From Minisyncoccota bacterium (GTDB lineage Bacteria; Patescibacteriota; Minisyncoccia; UBA6257; HR35), in assembly GCA_937934285.1 (NCBI GenBank), contig CALHAT010000007.1:1-23106 (forward strand): DNA of 23,106 nt, written 5' to 3'. The position numbers and the translations under genes are program-made. Below are positions 6,028-14,125 of the stretch, piece after piece; the stretch's first letter is position 1, and each line of letters begins with the position of its first letter. The notes under the pieces are model-generated. The model made no database searches. It was not told the origin of the DNA and worked only from the letters and a program-made list of their open reading frames with translations.

Positions 6028-8478
6028 ATGAACAAGTATAATTTCCGCAAAATTGAAAAAAAATGGCAAAGGATTTGGCAGAGAAAAAAAGAACTTTGGC
6101 AGGCTTTTGATTTTTCGAGAAAATCAAAAATCTATATTTTAGATATGTTTCCTTATCCTTCGGGAGAAGGACTTCATGTTGGTCATGTTGAAGGCTATAC
6201 CGCAACTGATATTTTAAGTCGATTTTATCGTATGAATGGTTATAACGTTTTACACCCGATGGGTTTTGATGCATTTGGTTTACCAGCTGAAAATTTTGCT
6301 TTAAAGATGAAGAAAAACCCAATGACTTTTGTTCCTAAAAATATCGAGCACTTTCGTCAGCAGATGAAATCTTTAGGTTTCAGCTATGATTGGCAAAGAG
6401 AAATTTCAACAACCGATCCTGAATATTATAAATGGACTCAACTTATCTTTTTAAAGATGTATCAAGCTGGTCTTGTTTATGAAAAAGAAGCTCCGATTAA
6501 TTTTTGTCCTTCCTGTAAAACTGGTTTAGCTGATGAAGAAGCTGTTGGCGGAAGATGTGAAAGATGTGGTTCAGCAACAGAGATAAAATTTTTAAAACAG
6601 TGGCACATTAAAATAACTGCTTATGCGGATAGACTTTTAGAAGATTTAGAAGAACTTGACTGGCCAGAAAATGTTAAAGAAATGCAAAGGAATTGGATTG
6701 GGAAAAGCGAAGGTTACGAACTTTTATTTGATATTGATGGTTATGATGACAAAATTAATGTTTTTACAACAAGATTAGATACTATTTTTGGAGCAACTTT
6801 TATTGTTTTATCAATCCACCACCCGTTAGCTTTAAAAATAGCTAAACCGGATTATGTTTTAAACCTTGAGGAGTATATTCAGGAACAGTTAAAAAAAGAA
6901 AAACTCGGCATTTTTGATAAAGAATTAACCGGTGTTTTTACTGGCGCTTATGCTATTAACCCGATTAATAAATTTAAAATTCCAATCTGGGTTAGTAGTT
7001 ATGTTTTAGGTCATTACGGAACCGGAGCAATTATGGGTGTACCGGCCCATGATGAACGAGACTATAAATTTGCAAAAAAATTTGGCTTAGAGGTTATTGA
7101 AGTTATCAAAGCAACCCAGAAAAAAAATTATGAACTACCATTTATTGAGGATGGTGTTTTAATAAATTCTAATGAATATACTGGCATTTCTAGTCAAGAA
7201 GCCAGAGAAAAAATTGGTCAAAAATTGATCAACGATGGTTTAGCGAAAAAATCTGTTTATTATAAATTAAGGGATTGGATTTTTTCAAGACAAAGATATT
7301 GGGGCGAGCCTATTCCTTTAGTTAGATGCCCTAAGTGTAAAGTTGTACCAGTTAAAGAAAAAGATTTGCCAATTCTTTTGCCAAAAGTTAAAAGTTATGA
7401 ACCAACAGGTACTGGCGAATCACCTTTGAAAAATATTAAAAAATGGGTGAAAACAAAATGTCCTAAATGTAATGGACCAGCTGAAAGAGAAACTCAAACA
7501 ATGCCTCAATGGGCAGGCTCTTGTTGGTATTATTTAGCCTATATTTTAAAACAAAAATCAAAAAATAAAAAACAAAAATATGAAATTATTTGGGATATAA
7601 AAAAACTAAAATATTGGCTACCGGTTGATTTATATGTCGGTGGTGTTGAACATGCTGTTTTGCATCTTTTATATGCTCGGTTTTGGCATAAATTTTTATA
7701 TAATCTTGGCTGGGTACCAACAAAGGAGCCATTTAAAAGGTTATTTAATCAAGGTTTAATTTTAGGTCCTGATGGCCAGAAAATGTCAAAATCAAGAGGC
7801 AATGTTATTAATCCTGATGATGTTATTAAGGAATATGGTGCTGATGCTTTAAGGATGTTCGAGATGTTTCTTGGACCTCTGGAAGCTGAAAAACCCTGGT
7901 CAACAGAAGGTATTAAAGGCATTTCAAGATTTTTAAATAGGGTTTGGGATTTGGCGCAAAGAATAAAAATTCAAGATTCAAGAAGCAAGATTCAAGAAGA
8001 TAAGGAATTAGATTATGAGCTTAATAAATTAATTTACGAAGTGTCTCAGGGAATTTTAAATCTAAGATTTAATGTTGTTATTGCGAAATTTATGATTTTT
8101 GAAGATTTCTTGAGAAAAAAAATAGAGGCAGGACGATTCATTGATAAAGAAAAATTTTTAACTTTCATCAAACTATTATTTCCTTTTGCTCCTTATTTAG
8201 CTCAAGAGATTTGGCAAAGATTTAACAAAAAGACATTGCTTGATTATGAAAATTGGCCTAAATATGATGAGAGACTTTTAAAAAAGAAAACTTTTAAATA
8301 TGTTATTCAAGTTAATGGTAAAAAACGAGGATTTTTTGAAACGGAAAAAGAATCTTTAACCGAGAAAGAGATTAAGGAATTAGTTCAAAGTTTACCCTTA
8401 TATGAGAAATATTTAAAAAAAGCAAAAATCAAAAAAATTATTTTTATCAAAGGTAAAGTTATAAATTTTGTTATTTAA
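6028..8478 (+). CDS. leuS: Leucyl-tRNA synthetase
   Basis: 816 residues, class Ia, charges tRNA-Leu. HIGH is HVGH (50-53) in YPSGEGLHVGH. A zinc-type knuckle CPSC...CERCG lies near 150-175. The CP1 editing domain shows TTRLDTIFGAT and YGTGAIMGVPAHDERD with the conserved Asp. KMSKS is at 585-589. C-terminal anticodon-binding and small LeuRS C-domains (YVIQVNGKKRG) are present. Slightly shorter than E. coli LeuRS (860). The ATG at 6028 is preferred to the in-frame TTG at 6022 because MNKYNFRKIEKKW matches the usual LeuRS opening. Residues 648-658 (IQDSRSKIQED) are encoded by a dispersed repeat at the linker after FLNRVWD, matching the insertion in valS. It diverges from the 5517-5996 gene and is followed by rnpB. 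Confidence 0.97.
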   Translation: MNKYNFRKIEKKWQRIWQRKKELWQAFDFSRKSKIYILDMFPYPSGEGLHVGHVEGYTATDILSRFYRMNGYNVLHPMGFDAFGLPAENFALKMKKNPMTFVPKNIEHFRQQMKSLGFSYDWQREISTTDPEYYKWTQLIFLKMYQAGLVYEKEAPINFCPSCKTGLADEEAVGGRCERCGSATEIKFLKQWHIKITAYADRLLEDLEELDWPENVKEMQRNWIGKSEGYELLFDIDGYDDKINVFTTRLDTIFGATFIVLSIHHPLALKIAKPDYVLNLEEYIQEQLKKEKLGIFDKELTGVFTGAYAINPINKFKIPIWVSSYVLGHYGTGAIMGVPAHDERDYKFAKKFGLEVIEVIKATQKKNYELPFIEDGVLINSNEYTGISSQEAREKIGQKLINDGLAKKSVYYKLRDWIFSRQRYWGEPIPLVRCPKCKVVPVKEKDLPILLPKVKSYEPTGTGESPLKNIKKWVKTKCPKCNGPAERETQTMPQWAGSCWYYLAYILKQKSKNKKQKYEIIWDIKKLKYWLPVDLYVGGVEHAVLHLLYARFWHKFLYNLGWVPTKEPFKRLFNQGLILGPDGQKMSKSRGNVINPDDVIKEYGADALRMFEMFLGPLEAEKPWSTEGIKGISRFLNRVWDLAQRIKIQDSRSKIQEDKELDYELNKLIYEVSQGILNLRFNVVIAKFMIFEDFLRKKIEAGRFIDKEKFLTFIKLLFPFAPYLAQEIWQRFNKKTLLDYENWPKYDERLLKKKTFKYVIQVNGKKRGFFETEKESLTEKEIKELVQSLPLYEKYLKKAKIKKIIFIKGKVINFVI
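7975..7997 (+). repeat. Dispersed GATTCAAGAAGCAAGATT repeat inside leuS
   Basis: 23 nt identical to 4112-4134 in valS and 22/23 identical to the intergenic copy at 209-231 (minus). It is flanked by further partial units (ATTCAAGATTCAAGA on the left, ATTCAAGAAGA on the right). It encodes DSRSKIQ in the same frame as the valS copy. Confidence 0.85.
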
Positions 8479-8483
8479 AAATA

Positions 8484-8492
8484 TGTTATAAT
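8484..8492 (+). promoter_or_regulatory. Extended -10 promoter of rnpB
   Basis: TGTTATAAT ends at 8492; a start 7-10 nt on (about 8499-8502) coincides with the first pairing bases of the RNase P RNA. This is independent support that the same motif used before protein genes here is a real promoter. Confidence 0.65.
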
Positions 8493-8501
8493 ATAAACAA
8501 T

Positions 8502-8855
8502 TAGGAAGCGGCTGGTTGCTCTGTGCTATTTAGAACACAGAGAGGAAAGTCCGGACACCCACTAAAAAAAGGAGCTGTGGAAACACAGGAAAGCGAAAGC
8601 TTTCAAACTTACCACAGAGACTATACTATCCCGAGTTTTTTAATTCGGGGGAAAGGTGAAAAGTGAAGGGGTGTTCCTAATTAAAATTAGGAGCTACCTT
8701 TCTTCCTGGAAAAGCGATTTTCCAGGATGGTAAGTTTCTCCTGGGTGCAAGGCCGTGCCCTTGATTTTTTAAGGGAGTGCCGCTAGAGGAAAGGAGCAAT
8801 CCTTTTCGTAAGATAGATAACCAGCTAAGAACAGAATCTGGCTTACTACTTCCTA
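8502..8855 (+). ncRNA. rnpB: RNase P RNA (bacterial type A-like)
   Basis: Catalytic RNA that removes 5' leaders from pre-tRNAs and pre-tmRNA. Hallmarks: P1 pairs TAGGAAG at the 5' end with CTTCCTA at the 3' end; P2 pairs GGCTGGTT with AACCAGCT; P3 is CTCTGTG/CACAGAG. The conserved GAGGAAAGTCCGGAC box opens P4, and the 3' conserved stretch ACAGAATCTGGCTTA closes it. About 354 nt, a usual length. It lies between leuS and yebC, with its own extended -10 and a hairpin terminator overlapping the 3' strand of P1. The ends are set by the P1 pairing, so they may be off by a few bases. Confidence 0.95.
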
Positions 8856-8874
8856 ATTTTTAAAATTAGTTTTT
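8853..8874 (+). terminator. Terminator of rnpB
   Basis: CTAATTTT (8853-8860) and AAAATTAG (8862-8869) form an AT-rich hairpin directly followed by five T (8870-8874). It shares bases with the 3' side of RNase P RNA helix P1. Weak stem but well placed. Confidence 0.55.
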
Positions 8875-8882
8875 CAATTTAA

Positions 8883-9575
8883 ATGGCTGGTCATTCTCAT
8901 TGGGCGCAAGTTAAACATAAGAAAGCGGTTGTTGATTCCAAAAGAGCCCAGATAATTAGTAAGCTTTTAAGAGCTGTTACTATTGCTCTGCGCGAAGGTA
9001 ATAATCCCGAAACTAATCCCAAATTAAGAGCAGCTATTGAAAGAGCTAAAGAATTTCAAGTGCCTTTAGAAAATATTGAAAGAATTCTCAAAAAGTCAGA
9101 ATCATCGGAAAACAAACTTGAAGAAGTTATTTATGAAGCTTATTTAGATGAAGTTCAACTTTTGATAAAAGCAATTACTGATAACAAAAATCGAACTCTA
9201 GGTGAGCTCAAGCATCTTTTAAATAGTTTTGGCGGAAGGTTAGCTGAGCCGGGTTCAGTGAAATGGAATTTTCAAGAAAGAGGAGTTGTTGTTGTTTCTA
9301 AAGAAAATAGCGAACAAGCTTTAGAATTTAGTTATTTATTTCAAGATATCGACGAAAAAAATGGGGATATTTTGTTGATTACTGAAGTAAAAAATTTAAA
9401 TGATTTAAAAAAGAAACTTGAGGAGAACAAAATAAAGATCAAGGATTCTTACATTGAGTTAAGACCCACAAATATTATTAAAAATTTAGATGAGAATAAA
9501 AGGGAAAAACTTAATAAATTTATAGAAGAAGTTTTAAATTTAGATGATATTGAAGAAGTTTTCACGAATATTTAA
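8883..9575 (+). CDS. yebC: YebC/PmpR (TACO1) family protein
   Basis: 230 residues, full length for the family. It opens with MAGHSHWAQVKHKKAVVDSK, the diagnostic N-terminus (usual form AGHSKWxxIKHKK). The middle has PETNPKLRAAIERAK and a TDNKNRTLGELKHLLNSFGG block typical of domain 2, and the C-terminal domain follows. Long called a transcriptional regulator, the family has more recently been linked to ribosomes stalling on proline-rich stretches, which fits the translation-heavy neighbourhood. It starts 8 nt after the rnpB terminator, with no Shine-Dalgarno. I see no good -10 in the short gap, so it may depend on read-through from rnpB or a weak AT-rich promoter. Confidence 0.95.
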   Translation: MAGHSHWAQVKHKKAVVDSKRAQIISKLLRAVTIALREGNNPETNPKLRAAIERAKEFQVPLENIERILKKSESSENKLEEVIYEAYLDEVQLLIKAITDNKNRTLGELKHLLNSFGGRLAEPGSVKWNFQERGVVVVSKENSEQALEFSYLFQDIDEKNGDILLITEVKNLNDLKKKLEENKIKIKDSYIELRPTNIIKNLDENKREKLNKFIEEVLNLDDIEEVFTNI

Positions 9576-9580
9576 AAATC

Positions 9581-9608
9581 TTGACATTAAATCAATTTTA
9601 AGTAAAAT
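9581..9608 (+). promoter_or_regulatory. Sigma70-type promoter of the acidic small gene
   Basis: TTGACA (9581-9586), a 16-bp spacer, then TAAAAT (9603-9608). This is the best -35/-10 pair in the window. Transcription would begin near 9615, giving the downstream gene a leader of about 44 nt, unlike the leaderless layout of other genes here. Confidence 0.6.
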
Positions 9609-9658
9609 AAAAATTAAACAATTTAAAAGTCGCTTATTAATTTTTTGTTTTGTTAAAA

Positions 9659-9829
9659 ATGTCAATTTTGAAATTTAAAGCTCAAACCGAGGAGGATGAA
9701 GAGGAACTCTTTGAAGAAGATTGGGAAGAAAAAGAATGGGAAAAAGATGAAAATGAAGAAGAGAGTGAAGAAGAATGGTTCGATGAAGAACCAGAGGAAG
9801 AATTTGAAGAGCCAGAGCTTGAGGAATAA
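9659..9829 (+). CDS. Very acidic 56-residue protein, unknown function
   Basis: It reads MSILKFKAQ and then a run dominated by Glu and Asp with three Trp and several Phe, ending PELEE. By my count 32 of 56 residues are acidic and only four are Lys. No fold or family is recognised. It has its own promoter (TTGACA/TAAAAT, 9581-9608) and a strong terminator (9848-9876), so it looks like a real single-gene unit and not chance coding. Regularly placed aromatic residues among acids recall nucleic-acid mimics, chaperone-like acidic tails and RNA-polymerase delta-like C-termini, but this is only analogy. A basic reading frame overlaps it (see rejected items). No Shine-Dalgarno. Confidence 0.7.
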   Translation: MSILKFKAQTEEDEEELFEEDWEEKEWEKDENEEESEEEWFDEEPEEEFEEPELEE

Positions 9830-9847
9830 ATTTAATTTGTTAGTTAC

Positions 9848-9877
9848 AAACCCCTCCTTAAAATTAGGAGGGGTTTT
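9848..9877 (+). terminator. Strong intrinsic terminator after the acidic small gene
   Basis: The stem AAACCCCTCCT (9848-9858) pairs exactly with AGGAGGGGTTT (9866-9876) around a 7-nt loop and is followed by one more T at 9877 and then A/T-rich sequence. Eleven base pairs with six or more G-C make it the most GC-rich hairpin among the protein genes. It separates the acidic gene from the tsaE operon. Confidence 0.85.
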
Positions 9878-9882
9878 AAAAT

Positions 9883-9891
9883 TGTTAAAAT
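9883..9891 (+). promoter_or_regulatory. Extended -10 promoter of the tsaE-secF operon
   Basis: TGTTAAAAT ends 7 nt before the tsaE ATG (9898), again predicting a leaderless mRNA. It lies just after the upstream terminator and is the only promoter I can see for the seven genes to 17888. Confidence 0.55.
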
Positions 9892-9897
9892 TTATTT

Positions 9898-10329
9898 ATG
9901 TATAAATTAATAATTCCAAAATTAAAAGATAATGAAAAAGTTATTCAAAAAATTTTGCAAATTTTCCCACGAATTAGGATTTTTCTTTTAAGCGGAAGTT
10001 TAGGTTCAGGTAAGACAACCTTAATTCAACAAATAGCCAAATTTTTAAAAATTAAAGAAAGATTAACAAGCCCAACATTTATTTTGTGGCAAAAATATGA
10101 ATTTAAATACAAAAAAAAAGCTTATTACTTCAATCATTTAGACCTTTATCGTCTTAAAGCTAAAGATATCTTGAAAATTAATTTAAAAAAGGAAATTGAA
10201 AATAAAAATAATATCTTTTTTATTGAATGGGGAGAAAAATTAAGACCCTGGCTTAAGAAAAAAAGAAAAAAATACTGCCACATTATTATTAAAAAAAGCG
10301 GTCGTCAACGGATATTTTTTTTAAAATGA
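9898..10329 (+). CDS. tsaE: tRNA threonylcarbamoyladenosine (t6A) biosynthesis ATPase TsaE
   Basis: 143 residues. TsaE is the P-loop ATPase partner of TsaB/TsaD that makes t6A37 on ANN-reading tRNAs. The Walker A motif is GSLGSGKTT (about residues 33-41). Other family blocks are the switch-like TSPTFILWQKY, the HLDLYRL segment and the closing IEWGEKL. Length is normal for the family. The C-terminus is very lysine-rich. First gene of a coupled run, with an ATG 7 nt after an extended -10. The stop TGA overlaps the polA start by 4 nt. t6A is needed on tRNA-Ile, including the AUA-reading tRNA in this window. Confidence 0.93.
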   Translation: MYKLIIPKLKDNEKVIQKILQIFPRIRIFLLSGSLGSGKTTLIQQIAKFLKIKERLTSPTFILWQKYEFKYKKKAYYFNHLDLYRLKAKDILKINLKKEIENKNNIFFIEWGEKLRPWLKKKRKKYCHIIIKKSGRQRIFFLK

Positions 10330-12824
10330 GAGTTTGTTTAATCGACGCCAATGCTTTAATCTATAGAATTTATCATGCTCTGCCGCGGCTTGAAGATTTA
10401 CAAGGAAGGCCAATTCAAGCTGTTTATGGATTAGCTAATATGCTTTTAAAATTTTTGTCTCAAGAAAAATTTGACTATATTTTTGCTTTATATGACCGGC
10501 CGGAACCAACAGTCCGTCATCAAGTTTTTAAAGAATATAAAGCAACCCGACCACCTGTAGCCGATGATTTAAAAATTCAAATTTCCCTCTCGCAAAAGAT
10601 ATTTTTAGCTTTTAACATCCCGATTATTGAAAAAGTAGGTTATGAAGCTGATGATTTGATTGCTACTTTAAAAGAAAAATTTACTTCCTTAGCTAATGAA
10701 ATTATCATTTTAAGCGGTGATTTAGATACTTTACAGCTTGTTGATGAAAAAACAAAAGTTCTGACAATGAAAAAGGGAATTACCCAAACAGAAATTTATA
10801 CTCCTGCAAAAGTTAAAGAAAGATTCGGGATTTTGCCAAATCAAATTCCAGATTATAAAGCTTTAGTTGGTGATGCCTCAGATAATATTCCGGGAATACC
10901 CGGAATTGGTCCAAAAACAGCTTCTGGTCTTTTAAATAAATATTTAAATCTCGTAGGAATTATTAAAGCAGCTCAAGAGAAAAAAATAAATCTGGATTTA
11001 GCTAAAAAAATTATTGACAACAAAGAGAAAATTTTATTTCACCGCGATCTCGTTATTCTCAGAAAAAATCTCGAGATTGATGAAAAACTTCTTCAGGCTT
11101 ATTCAGGATTTAAAAATGAAGACTTAATTTTGGTTTTTAAAGAATTCGGTTTTAAAAGTTTAATCCAAAGACTTAAACCAACTATTTTTACTTTTGTTCC
11201 AGCTAAAAAAGAAAAAGAAGGAGATATTTATGAAATTAACTCGCCTTTTTTCTTTTTGGTTGATAAAGATAAAATCAAAATAGTTGATGGTTCCGAAGAA
11301 ATAAAGATTTTAACTAAAGATAAATTAAAAGATCTTATAAATCTCCCCTGGTCAAAATTTACTTATGATTTAAAAAATATTTTTAAAGAGCTTTTTGTTA
11401 GTGATTTTTATTTCGATAAAAAAATCGACCTCAATAAAATTTATGATTTAAAGATAATTTTTTGGCTTTTGCATCCTGAAAAATCTAAGCCTTCTTTGGA
11501 AACAATTATTTCTTATTTTAATCCCGAAGCTCAGGAAAAACTTTCTTCAGCCTTTTCTGTAAGCCAAATTCTAGTCCAAAAGCTCAAGGAGGAAAAATTG
11601 TCTTCTTTATATTTTGAGATTGAATTACCTTTAATTCCGATTTTAGCGCGAGCTGAACTTCGAGGTTTAAAAATTAACCTCCAGGCTTTAAAGAATTTTG
11701 AAGAAAAATTAAAAGAGCAAAATAAGGAAATTCTAAAAGTAATTTTTGAACTTGCTGGCGAAAAATTTAATCCCAATTCACCTTTACAATTAAGAAAGAT
11801 TTTGTTTGAAAAATTAAAAATTAAAACCAAAGGTCTTAGCAAAACAAGCAAGGGCGAAATCTCAACCCAGGAAGCTGATCTTTTAAAAATTATTCATCTC
11901 CATCCGATTATTGAAAAGATTATTTCTTATCGCAAAATCAATAAATTTTTAACAACTTATACAAGTTCGCTTTTAAAAGCTTATAATCCGCAGACTCAAA
12001 GAATTTATACTCTTTTTGAACAAACAGGTTCAGCCACTGGAAGAATTATTTCCGAAAACCCTAATCTTCAAAATCTACCTTTGACTGGAGATTTAGCTCG
12101 GACTTTAAGAAAAGTTTTTGTCAGCCAAGAAAACTTTATTTTTCTTTCCGGTGATTATTCTCAATTGGAGCTCCGTCTTTTAGCCCATTTAAGCCAAGAT
12201 GAAAACCTAATTTCAGCTTTTTTGCAAAATATCGATATTCATTCACAAACAGCCAAAACACTTTTTGGCGATGATTCACCTGAAAATAGACGCAAAGCTA
12301 AAATAATCAACTTTGGCATTGTTTATGGGATTACACCTCGAGGTTTAGCCGAAAGACTTTTGATTCCAGTTTCTCAAGCAACAAAATTAATTGAAAAATT
12401 TTTCTATTTTTATCCTCAGGTGAAAAAATTTCGAGAAGATTTAATTAATTTTGCGCAAACTTACTCTTATGTAGAAACTCTTTTTGGTCGCAAAAGATTT
12501 ATCCCGGAGATTGCTTCCCAAAGCTATCGGGAAAGAAAAGCGGCTGAAAGAATAGTTTTTAATATGCCTATTCAAGGACTTGGCGCTGATCTTTTAAAAA
12601 AGGCTTTAATTGAGATTGATAAAGAGATTTTTAAAAAAAACTTGGGAGACAAGGTTTTCTTTATTCTTCCAATCCATGACGAGATTATTTTCGAAATTAG
12701 AGAAGAAATTAAAAAAGAATTTAGAAGTATAATTAAAGAAAAGATGCAAAATGTCTATAGACTAAATGTCCCCTTGGAAGTAAAAATTAAAGAGGGGAAA
12801 AATTTGGAAGAATTACAACCATGA
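10326..12824 (+). CDS. polA: DNA polymerase I
   Basis: 832 residues, the same length as Taq polymerase. Residues 1-290 form the 5'-3' exonuclease/FEN domain (GYEADDLIATL, SGDLDTLQL, GDASDNIPGIPGIGPKTA). About 300-420 is the position of the 3'-5' proofreading domain, but the DxE and other acidic Exo motifs are not visible, so proofreading is probably lost. The polymerase domain has motif A DYSQLELR (D610), motif B RRKAKIINFGIVYG (R655, K659, F663, Y667) and motif C HDE (784-786). Asp610 and Asp785 fall at the same numbers as the Taq catalytic aspartates. Phe at the O-helix position disfavours dideoxynucleotides. Role: Okazaki fragment maturation and repair synthesis. Coupled by ATGA overlaps to tsaE upstream and the kinase downstream. 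Confidence 0.97.
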   Translation: MRVCLIDANALIYRIYHALPRLEDLQGRPIQAVYGLANMLLKFLSQEKFDYIFALYDRPEPTVRHQVFKEYKATRPPVADDLKIQISLSQKIFLAFNIPIIEKVGYEADDLIATLKEKFTSLANEIIILSGDLDTLQLVDEKTKVLTMKKGITQTEIYTPAKVKERFGILPNQIPDYKALVGDASDNIPGIPGIGPKTASGLLNKYLNLVGIIKAAQEKKINLDLAKKIIDNKEKILFHRDLVILRKNLEIDEKLLQAYSGFKNEDLILVFKEFGFKSLIQRLKPTIFTFVPAKKEKEGDIYEINSPFFFLVDKDKIKIVDGSEEIKILTKDKLKDLINLPWSKFTYDLKNIFKELFVSDFYFDKKIDLNKIYDLKIIFWLLHPEKSKPSLETIISYFNPEAQEKLSSAFSVSQILVQKLKEEKLSSLYFEIELPLIPILARAELRGLKINLQALKNFEEKLKEQNKEILKVIFELAGEKFNPNSPLQLRKILFEKLKIKTKGLSKTSKGEISTQEADLLKIIHLHPIIEKIISYRKINKFLTTYTSSLLKAYNPQTQRIYTLFEQTGSATGRIISENPNLQNLPLTGDLARTLRKVFVSQENFIFLSGDYSQLELRLLAHLSQDENLISAFLQNIDIHSQTAKTLFGDDSPENRRKAKIINFGIVYGITPRGLAERLLIPVSQATKLIEKFFYFYPQVKKFREDLINFAQTYSYVETLFGRKRFIPEIASQSYRERKAAERIVFNMPIQGLGADLLKKALIEIDKEIFKKNLGDKVFFILPIHDEIIFEIREEIKKEFRSIIKEKMQNVYRLNVPLEVKIKEGKNLEELQP

Positions 12825-14125
12825 TTGATAAAATTAATAAGTTTTTAAATAAACCAGAAAATATATTATTAATTTTACTAAGTTTATTAATTATTTTATT
12901 AACTTTTATTCTATTTCTTGGCGATTTCAATTTAATCAAGATATTAATTTTCGTTTCTTTGATTTTTGTAGTTTTTAGTATGATAACCCTAATTTATCTT
13001 TTAAGAATTCCTAAAGAAGAAAAAATAAATTTATTTATGGTTTTCCAAAATTTTTTAGATTATCTTCTTGAAGGAGTAGCGATTTATGATGAAAATTTTA
13101 AAATTATTTTTGTTAATAATGCTTTAGCGAAATTAGTCGGTTTATCTAAAAGTGATTTTAACAATTTAACGGTTGATGAATTAATGTTAAAAAATCCTAA
13201 ATACGAGATGTTGGCTAATATTTTTTTTCCTTTTATTAATAACACTTCGTTAACAATATTAAACAAAGACCCCGAAAAAATTAAGGTTACCTTCGCCTCT
13301 CCTAACGAAAAACATCTTATTATTAGTTATTTTGATTTAGAGTTAGATAAACCCTATAAACTTAGAATAGTTTTAGATATTACTGAAAGCACTATCGAAG
13401 AACAAAGAAGATTAGAATATTTAAGACTAGCCTCCCACAACTTGTTAACACCTCTTAATCAATTGAGATGGTACCTCGAATCTATGAACTTAGAAGAATT
13501 ATCGGAAACCAATAAAGAAGCCGTAAGGTCATCATTAAGCATTTTAAAAACTCTTTTAATTTTCACCGACTCGATAATAAATTTTGTGAAAATAGAAACC
13601 GGGGGTTTTGCTTTAAAAGTTGAAGAGATTAATTGTGAAGAAATATTTTTAAATATTCTAGAACTTTTAAAAGAAAAAATCGCTCAAAAAAAACTTAAAG
13701 TTAATTTAGAAATTACCGAGGGAGAAAACAAAGCTTTAGGAGACAAAGGTCTTATTTTTGCTGCTTTATATTCTTTAACTGAAAACGCAGTAATTTATAA
13801 TAAAAACGGAGGATTTGTTAATATAATTTTAAAAAAAATGCCTAAAAGGCCTTATTTAGAAATAATTATTCAAGATACAGGGATTGGAATGGATAAAAAT
13901 GATTTAGACAATCTTTTTAAAAAATATTATCGCGGAAAAAGAGCTCGAGAATTAGCTTTGACTGGTTACGGAATAGGTTTGTATAACGCCAAAATGATTA
14001 TAGATTTACATGGTGGTGATATTAGTATTGATTCCAAAGTTGATCAAGGTACAAAGATAACCTTGCATTTGCCTTTAGATATTAATCTTATTCCCCACGA
14101 AATCAAAGAAAAAAATGACTCTTAG
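12821..14125 (+). CDS. Membrane sensor histidine kinase with PAS domain
   Basis: 434 residues. Two membrane helices (about 14-33 and 38-61) with almost no extracellular loop are followed by a PAS domain (about 70-190; LEGVAIYDENFKIIFVNNAL), a dimerisation/phospho-acceptor helix with His206 (ASHNLLTPLNQL), and a HATPase_c domain. The ATPase N box is LTENAVIYNKNGG, G1 is DTGIGM, the F box is LFKKYYRG and G2 is GYGIGLYNAK. The signal is probably sensed in or near the membrane or by the PAS domain. The residue after the phospho-acceptor His is Asn where HisKA proteins usually have Glu or Asp. No response regulator is next to it. Its start overlaps polA by 4 nt and its end overlaps gltX by 11 nt. 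Confidence 0.92.
   Translation: MIDKINKFLNKPENILLILLSLLIILLTFILFLGDFNLIKILIFVSLIFVVFSMITLIYLLRIPKEEKINLFMVFQNFLDYLLEGVAIYDENFKIIFVNNALAKLVGLSKSDFNNLTVDELMLKNPKYEMLANIFFPFINNTSLTILNKDPEKIKVTFASPNEKHLIISYFDLELDKPYKLRIVLDITESTIEEQRRLEYLRLASHNLLTPLNQLRWYLESMNLEELSETNKEAVRSSLSILKTLLIFTDSIINFVKIETGGFALKVEEINCEEIFLNILELLKEKIAQKKLKVNLEITEGENKALGDKGLIFAALYSLTENAVIYNKNGGFVNIILKKMPKRPYLEIIIQDTGIGMDKNDLDNLFKKYYRGKRARELALTGYGIGLYNAKMIIDLHGGDISIDSKVDQGTKITLHLPLDINLIPHEIKEKNDS

Noticed and set aside
9696..9905. Basic, Lys-rich reading frame of 69 codons overlapping the acidic small gene
   Set aside because: It is the shifted frame of a GAA/GAG-rich run (AAG/AAA codons), runs through the strong terminator at 9848-9877 and has no promoter or start context of its own. 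The acidic frame is placed between a promoter and the terminator.
12821..14125. Recoded UGA (code 25) as in some CPR lineages
   Set aside because: UGA serves as the stop in many ATGA junctions, no in-frame UGA interrupts conserved domains, and the tRNA-Trp has a CCA anticodon.
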